From Sipunculus nudus (Eukaryota > Annelida > Sipuncula > Golfingiida > Sipunculidae): a stretch of DNA of 64,000 nucleotides. Below, in pieces: positions 60,362 through 64,000 of this stretch. Position 1 is the first letter of the stretch. Each line of letters opens with the position of its first letter. Both the position numbers and the translations under genes were made by a program. Where the stretch lies: NCBI GenBank assembly GCA_026874595.1, contig CM049316.1, positions 25,815,839 to 25,879,838 on the forward strand, written 5' to 3'. The notes below the pieces were generated by a model that saw only the letters and a program-made list of their open reading frames with translations, did not search any database and was not told where the DNA came from.

Positions 60362-61070
60362 ATAATTTCCAAAAAAAAATCTCAATGAGTCAACCCATAA
60401 ACCCATGCAATTAGCAGCAAGCGACGCTGAAGGCCAATTCTCCCTTCTGGTTTCTTGTTTTGAATGTTTAAGGTTTTCATGTTTATTTTAGTTCTGTGGG
60501 CTTTCACTCCATCGTTCTTTATAATAAGATTATGACCAAAATCTTTCTTTGACAATTACTACAGCTTTTTTATTTTCTCAAAGACCTTCCTGTCTTCTAA
60601 CACATTAATTTCTTGAACCATGGTCCCAATAGTAAACGAATTGATGGTGCTTTGAGAAGAAATATCCCAATTTTTTTGCTTAAGATTGGCGTAATGGCGT
60701 CCTCAGTGGTACAGTCGGTTCCTGTGTTACATTATAATGAAATTGTCCTGTATTTGTCATTCAACCTGCACACAACTCCCCACCCGGTTTTCATGTTGCA
60801 AAATATGATATCACCCCAGACAATTGTTCCTGAATGTCTTTTAATGTTGTCAATACTATAGAGCTTTTCTTATTACGCGTGCTGTTTAGAAAATAAAAAG
60901 ATCCAGAAAATTGTTCTAGCTGGGAAAACAGATTGTGGGGAGCCTTTCCTACATTTCGCAGTGATTCTAATTGATTCTAAAGCCAACTTCTTCCAGGTGG
61001 GATTTGTGGGGACCACTTGTCTCAAATATAGAACTTCAGAATCAAATTAGTGTTCGAGGAAACATATGCG
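58700..61070. other. No gene recognised; (TA)n at 60,319-60,358
   Basis: Unassigned AT-rich sequence. A 40-bp TA tract is the only clear feature. Open frames here are short and without known domains. Confidence 0.5.
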
Positions 61071-61072
61071 CA

Positions 61073-61468
61073 TTGTTGCAACCACTATTGTATTAACGGT
61101 CACTATTGTAATAATTATTACAATACAGTTGCATCCATTATTGTAATATTTTTTTTATTACAATAGTGGTTGTTGTTTTCGGCAGAAATTTTTCTCAGTT
61201 TCGTTCAGATTCTTCCATACTTGTGCCATTTCCTGAAAAATTACACACAATTTATCCCCAATTTCCCACAAAGCATATATTTGTATATAGAAACGTTATT
61301 CAAGCTGGCAATTCAACCTGCACATAGTGGTCAGATAAAAGTGGCGGCTAGTTTCTTATTACAATAGTGACCGTTATTACAATAGTTGTTGGCAAAACCT
61401 GGCCTTAACCAACCACTGTTGTAATAAGTATTACAATAGTACACGTCATTACAATAGTGGCTGCGACA
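61073..61468. mobile_element. Fold-back (long-TIR) element built on ATTACAATAGTG
   Basis: The left end (gttgcaaccactattgtatt, then aacggtcactattgtaataa) and the right end, reversed (tgtcgcagccactattgtaa, then tgacgtgtactattgtaata), are inverted copies over about 60 bp. Internal copies of ACTATTGTAATA and TATTACAATAGTG in both orientations make further inverted pairs, for example 61,128-61,168. About nine copies of the core word occur in 400 bp. No coding sequence. Class unknown. Confidence 0.75.
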
Positions 61469-62925
61469 GCTCATGCTTATTTCATGCTTCATTCCTTGAA
61501 GGCCTTACCACATAAAACCGATGTTTAAGTTATTTGCCTTGAAACAATTCTAGTCTTACATATTTTGAAAAAAAATGGAGGAAAAGTTTATTCTGATAAC
61601 GATAGGGCCGCAAGCCCTTACAAAATCATTATACATATACATGTAAATAAAACAAACATTTACAATATTGCTTCCCATATAATCGGGGTATGTTCATCAA
61701 TAAAACAATGTTCACATACATAAACTCTAGAAAATAGTCTCCGAATATTTGTTATATGCAGAATCGATTAGAGTTGATGTGGATCCGGCAGATAATCAAG
61801 GAGTATTTGTAATGAATCCTCGTATTATATGTTTTTACGAGCAAACTTGGGCCAGAGCAAAACTATTTAGCGGAACAGTTTTCTCCGTCGTCGTCCAACG
61901 AAGTAATTTGAAACACTCAATTATTTATTTTCTTTATTTTACCTATTCTAACCCTACTCGTTCTCAGCGAACTACGACATTTCTGCGGTCTTTATTTATA
62001 TCATTTAACCTTAAGACCGAGTATTTCAATCCACATAGCACAAAAAAGGATTGCTGTGCCTATTTTAGATTGGAAAAGTTCACCGGCATTTGTTCCTATT
62101 TGCCTTTTAATAAATAATCTACAAATAGTTCTTGCTGCGACGTTAAACTTTGCGTCAGTACGGACCACTTCCCATATTAACATGATGCAAACAGTCAGAT
62201 GGTAAGAACAAATGTCCATTATATGTTTTACGGTAAAGTAAAATTCCTCTAAAACAGATAATTCAATCAATATTAAATCAAGTGTCTACACCCACTGGAG
62301 ATAATTTAAGACATGAACAAAAGCAAATTAGCTAAAAATTTCACAGCTCCTGATTAATTGAACGACTTAACATTTGATTTGCAGTTGGTTCTTTAATTGT
62401 CTTTAATCCTTTGTAAGATCATAAGCTACTTTAAGTTGCAGCCTCTTTCAAACTTCCAGTCACACAAAATGGTAATATGGAAAGGAAAGTCTGCAAAGAC
62501 CTTGTGTGATAAAGTTCCTCTGCGTTTTTTGTTGACTCGTGTCCCACCAGAAATGTCTTGAGTGTTTAAACCATGCGGTAAATCGCCAAGGACATTTGGA
62601 GTCTCCGGGGATATTGGACCGGTCTATCGAATTAGACTGGTTTCCTGACTGCAATGTGAGAACGCCTCGTCAAGCGTAATCCAAGTTATCCGTGCATGAT
62701 ACGCCTTTAAAATGCAGCTCTCACAATGCTAAGACTTCAAAAAGCAAGCGCCAGCGCTTCCCCTGTTGTGTTTTATTATGTTAAGCACGTATTTTGACTC
62801 CACTGACTTTTTTTACTTCTGTTTCTGTTGTTTTCTTTTTTTCAGCGATGACATTGAATAGATTTACGGATATGAGAATATATACTTTTAGGGATATTAT
62901 AAATTGATCAGCCGGCTCACTCTCC
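61469..62925. other. No gene recognised
   Basis: Unassigned sequence. The open frame 61,749-62,117 (122 codons, plus) has no known domain. Confidence 0.45.
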
Positions 62926-62959
62926 AGGTAAAAACTCTTGTTTATCTTGATTACCTGAC

Positions 62960-62998
62960 GAAGAAGCCTGTGCGCTTCGAAAGCTTGTGTGTTAATAA
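62960..62998 (+). ncRNA. Hammerhead-like core motif (tentative)
   Basis: CTGACGA is followed by A, a 5-bp stem GAAGC/GCTTC closed by CTGTGC, then GAAA. This resembles the conserved CUGANGA - stem II - GAAA core of hammerhead ribozymes, which occur in Penelope-like and related retroelements. One extra A precedes stem II, and I cannot find clear stems I and III or a cleavage triplet. It may only be a degenerate retroelement 3' end. Confidence 0.25.
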
Positions 62999-63062
62999 AC
63001 AATCTAAAAGGCATAACTCTTCTCTCTACCTACACTTCTACTTCAGACTAATACCCATACCA

Positions 63063-63066
<4 letters not shown>

Positions 63067-63123
<57 letters not shown>
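63067..63123. repeat. (TA)n microsatellite
   Basis: TA tract with one aaata interruption. Confidence 0.95.
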
Positions 63124-63127
<4 letters not shown>

Positions 63128-63735
63128 TATTTATTTATACAAAGTTCTCGCCGAACGACCACCTCGGTTTAGTGACTAAATAAACGGGATATTCTATAAA
63201 ATATAAAGGCAATATTTAGCCTGTTCTTTTACACTATCAGGTCAGTTTTTTTTTACAAAAGTTTCCCAGCAAAACCATCTCAGCACATAGTCTTAACTTT
63301 CTATATGGTTGTTTGGTTTAAACATATTTATTTAACCAGTGCTACATACAAAAATAGTTAGGCTAATGCACCTTGTTATTCTTCTGCGTTAAGAGTAAAC
63401 ACAGTTCACATGTATCTGTTCACCATAACCAGGCTGCGTGAACGGAAGTTTGATTTTGCGCATGCGGGACAGATCCTACACAAGGTCAAGACCAAACTGG
63501 TTCATACACATACATGGACCTTCATGTCCTTTGATATATCTCTGCCGGATAGGCATTCATGATTGAGCTTAGCGCAACAGATCTGTACAATAGGTCCAGG
63601 GGCCTCATCTTAAATGACACGCACAGTGTAAGTCCCAGAGTAATCGGGTCCCTAGCGCCCGATTTTTCAGCCAGTGGGAACATATATTTCATTTGTTTGT
63701 CCAAAGTCAGTGAGGATATTTCCTGATTCCTCAAG
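63124..63735. other. No gene recognised
   Basis: Unassigned sequence with short open frames only. Confidence 0.5.
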
Positions 63736-64000
63736 AGGATATCTCCTCAGTCCAAGTCCACTTTCTTCGAGTCTGAGTCAGTTGTTATCCTAGTCCAAGT
63801 CCGAGTCCGATGCACATTTCTTTATTAACAGAAATAAATAAAAAAAAACCTGAAATTTGAGATTATCGCGTGTGTATATTTATGTTAATTTAAACATATT
63901 TTTTTTATTTTAGTACTTGATTACATTTAGCCCCCGATGTAAAGCAATTTATATCTTTGTATCTACAGTTTTATTTCTTAAATTCATTATAGTATGTCAC
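63736..64000 (-). mobile_element. Fragment of the hAT-like MITE with ACTTGG repeat words (window-truncated)
   Basis: ctcagtccaagtccacttt and tagtccaagtccgagtccga are the reverse complement of the gacttggactcg words at 34,150-34,820. They are followed by an AT-rich segment that shares acatactata and tacaaag-type words with 34,840-34,910 in the matching order. The left TIR is not visible and the window ends inside the element. Confidence 0.55.

Overview
The window is eukaryotic, non-coding-rich and AT-rich DNA from an animal. The evidence is an L1-like retrotransposon, a Ty3/Gypsy LTR family, several tRNA-derived SINEs, a CR1/Rex-type LINE tail, TIR (MITE-like) elements, long (TA)n and (GA)n microsatellites, a long minisatellite and an intronless rhodopsin-type GPCR. 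The repeat mix, especially the hairpin-ended element carrying 180-bp tandem repeats and the peptide-receptor-like GPCR, suggests a marine invertebrate, probably a lophotrochozoan such as a mollusc. That placement is an inference from repeat style, not from a diagnostic gene. There is no bacterial-type gene organisation. Apart from the GPCR and one possible exon, I found no convincing host coding sequence.

Layout. (1) 1-13,778: an L1/Tx1-like LINE of about 8.7 kb (2187-10,911) has an intact ORF1, a broken ORF2 and a poly(A) tail. It sits between two copies of one host segment (1-2186 and 10,912-13,625). Each copy contains the same antisense solo LTR and the same SINE. The LINE 5' end lies inside the SINE of the first copy, and the second SINE is complete. 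This is the geometry of one LINE insertion flanked by an exceptionally long target-site duplication of about 2.7 kb, whose left end would lie about 441 bp upstream of the window. (2) 13,779-18,360: mostly unannotatable single-copy sequence with one tRNA-like SINE. (3) 18,360-43,000: a locus duplicated several times. The ancestral block is a unique flank, then a 47-bp minisatellite, then a GPCR on the minus strand, then the GPCR 5' flank. Block A (18,360-28,170) has the best GPCR, broken by one frameshift. Degraded copies occur at 30,480-32,760, 35,410-39,800 and 41,775-42,960. Mobile elements have since entered the blocks: a TTAA-flanked MITE, pogo/Tigger-like MITEs, a hAT-like MITE filled with a 27-bp minisatellite, a 2-kb TIR element, solo LTRs and a deleted Gypsy element with its 3' LTR. 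(4) 43,000-50,900: a Helitron/'pearl'-like element with about nine 180-bp repeats and a terminal 14-bp-stem hairpin, (GA)n tracts, and a cluster of three antisense tRNA-derived SINEs. (5) 50,900-64,000: mostly featureless sequence with a short tandem repeat, a possible small exon, a fold-back element built on an ATTACAATAGTG motif, a hammerhead-like motif, and a second hAT-MITE fragment at the window edge.

The strongest leads are the giant direct repeats around the LINE, the repeated amplification of the GPCR-minisatellite block, and a GPCR that has lost the DRY arginine. All functional statements rest on reading the sequence and known family motifs; no database search was possible.
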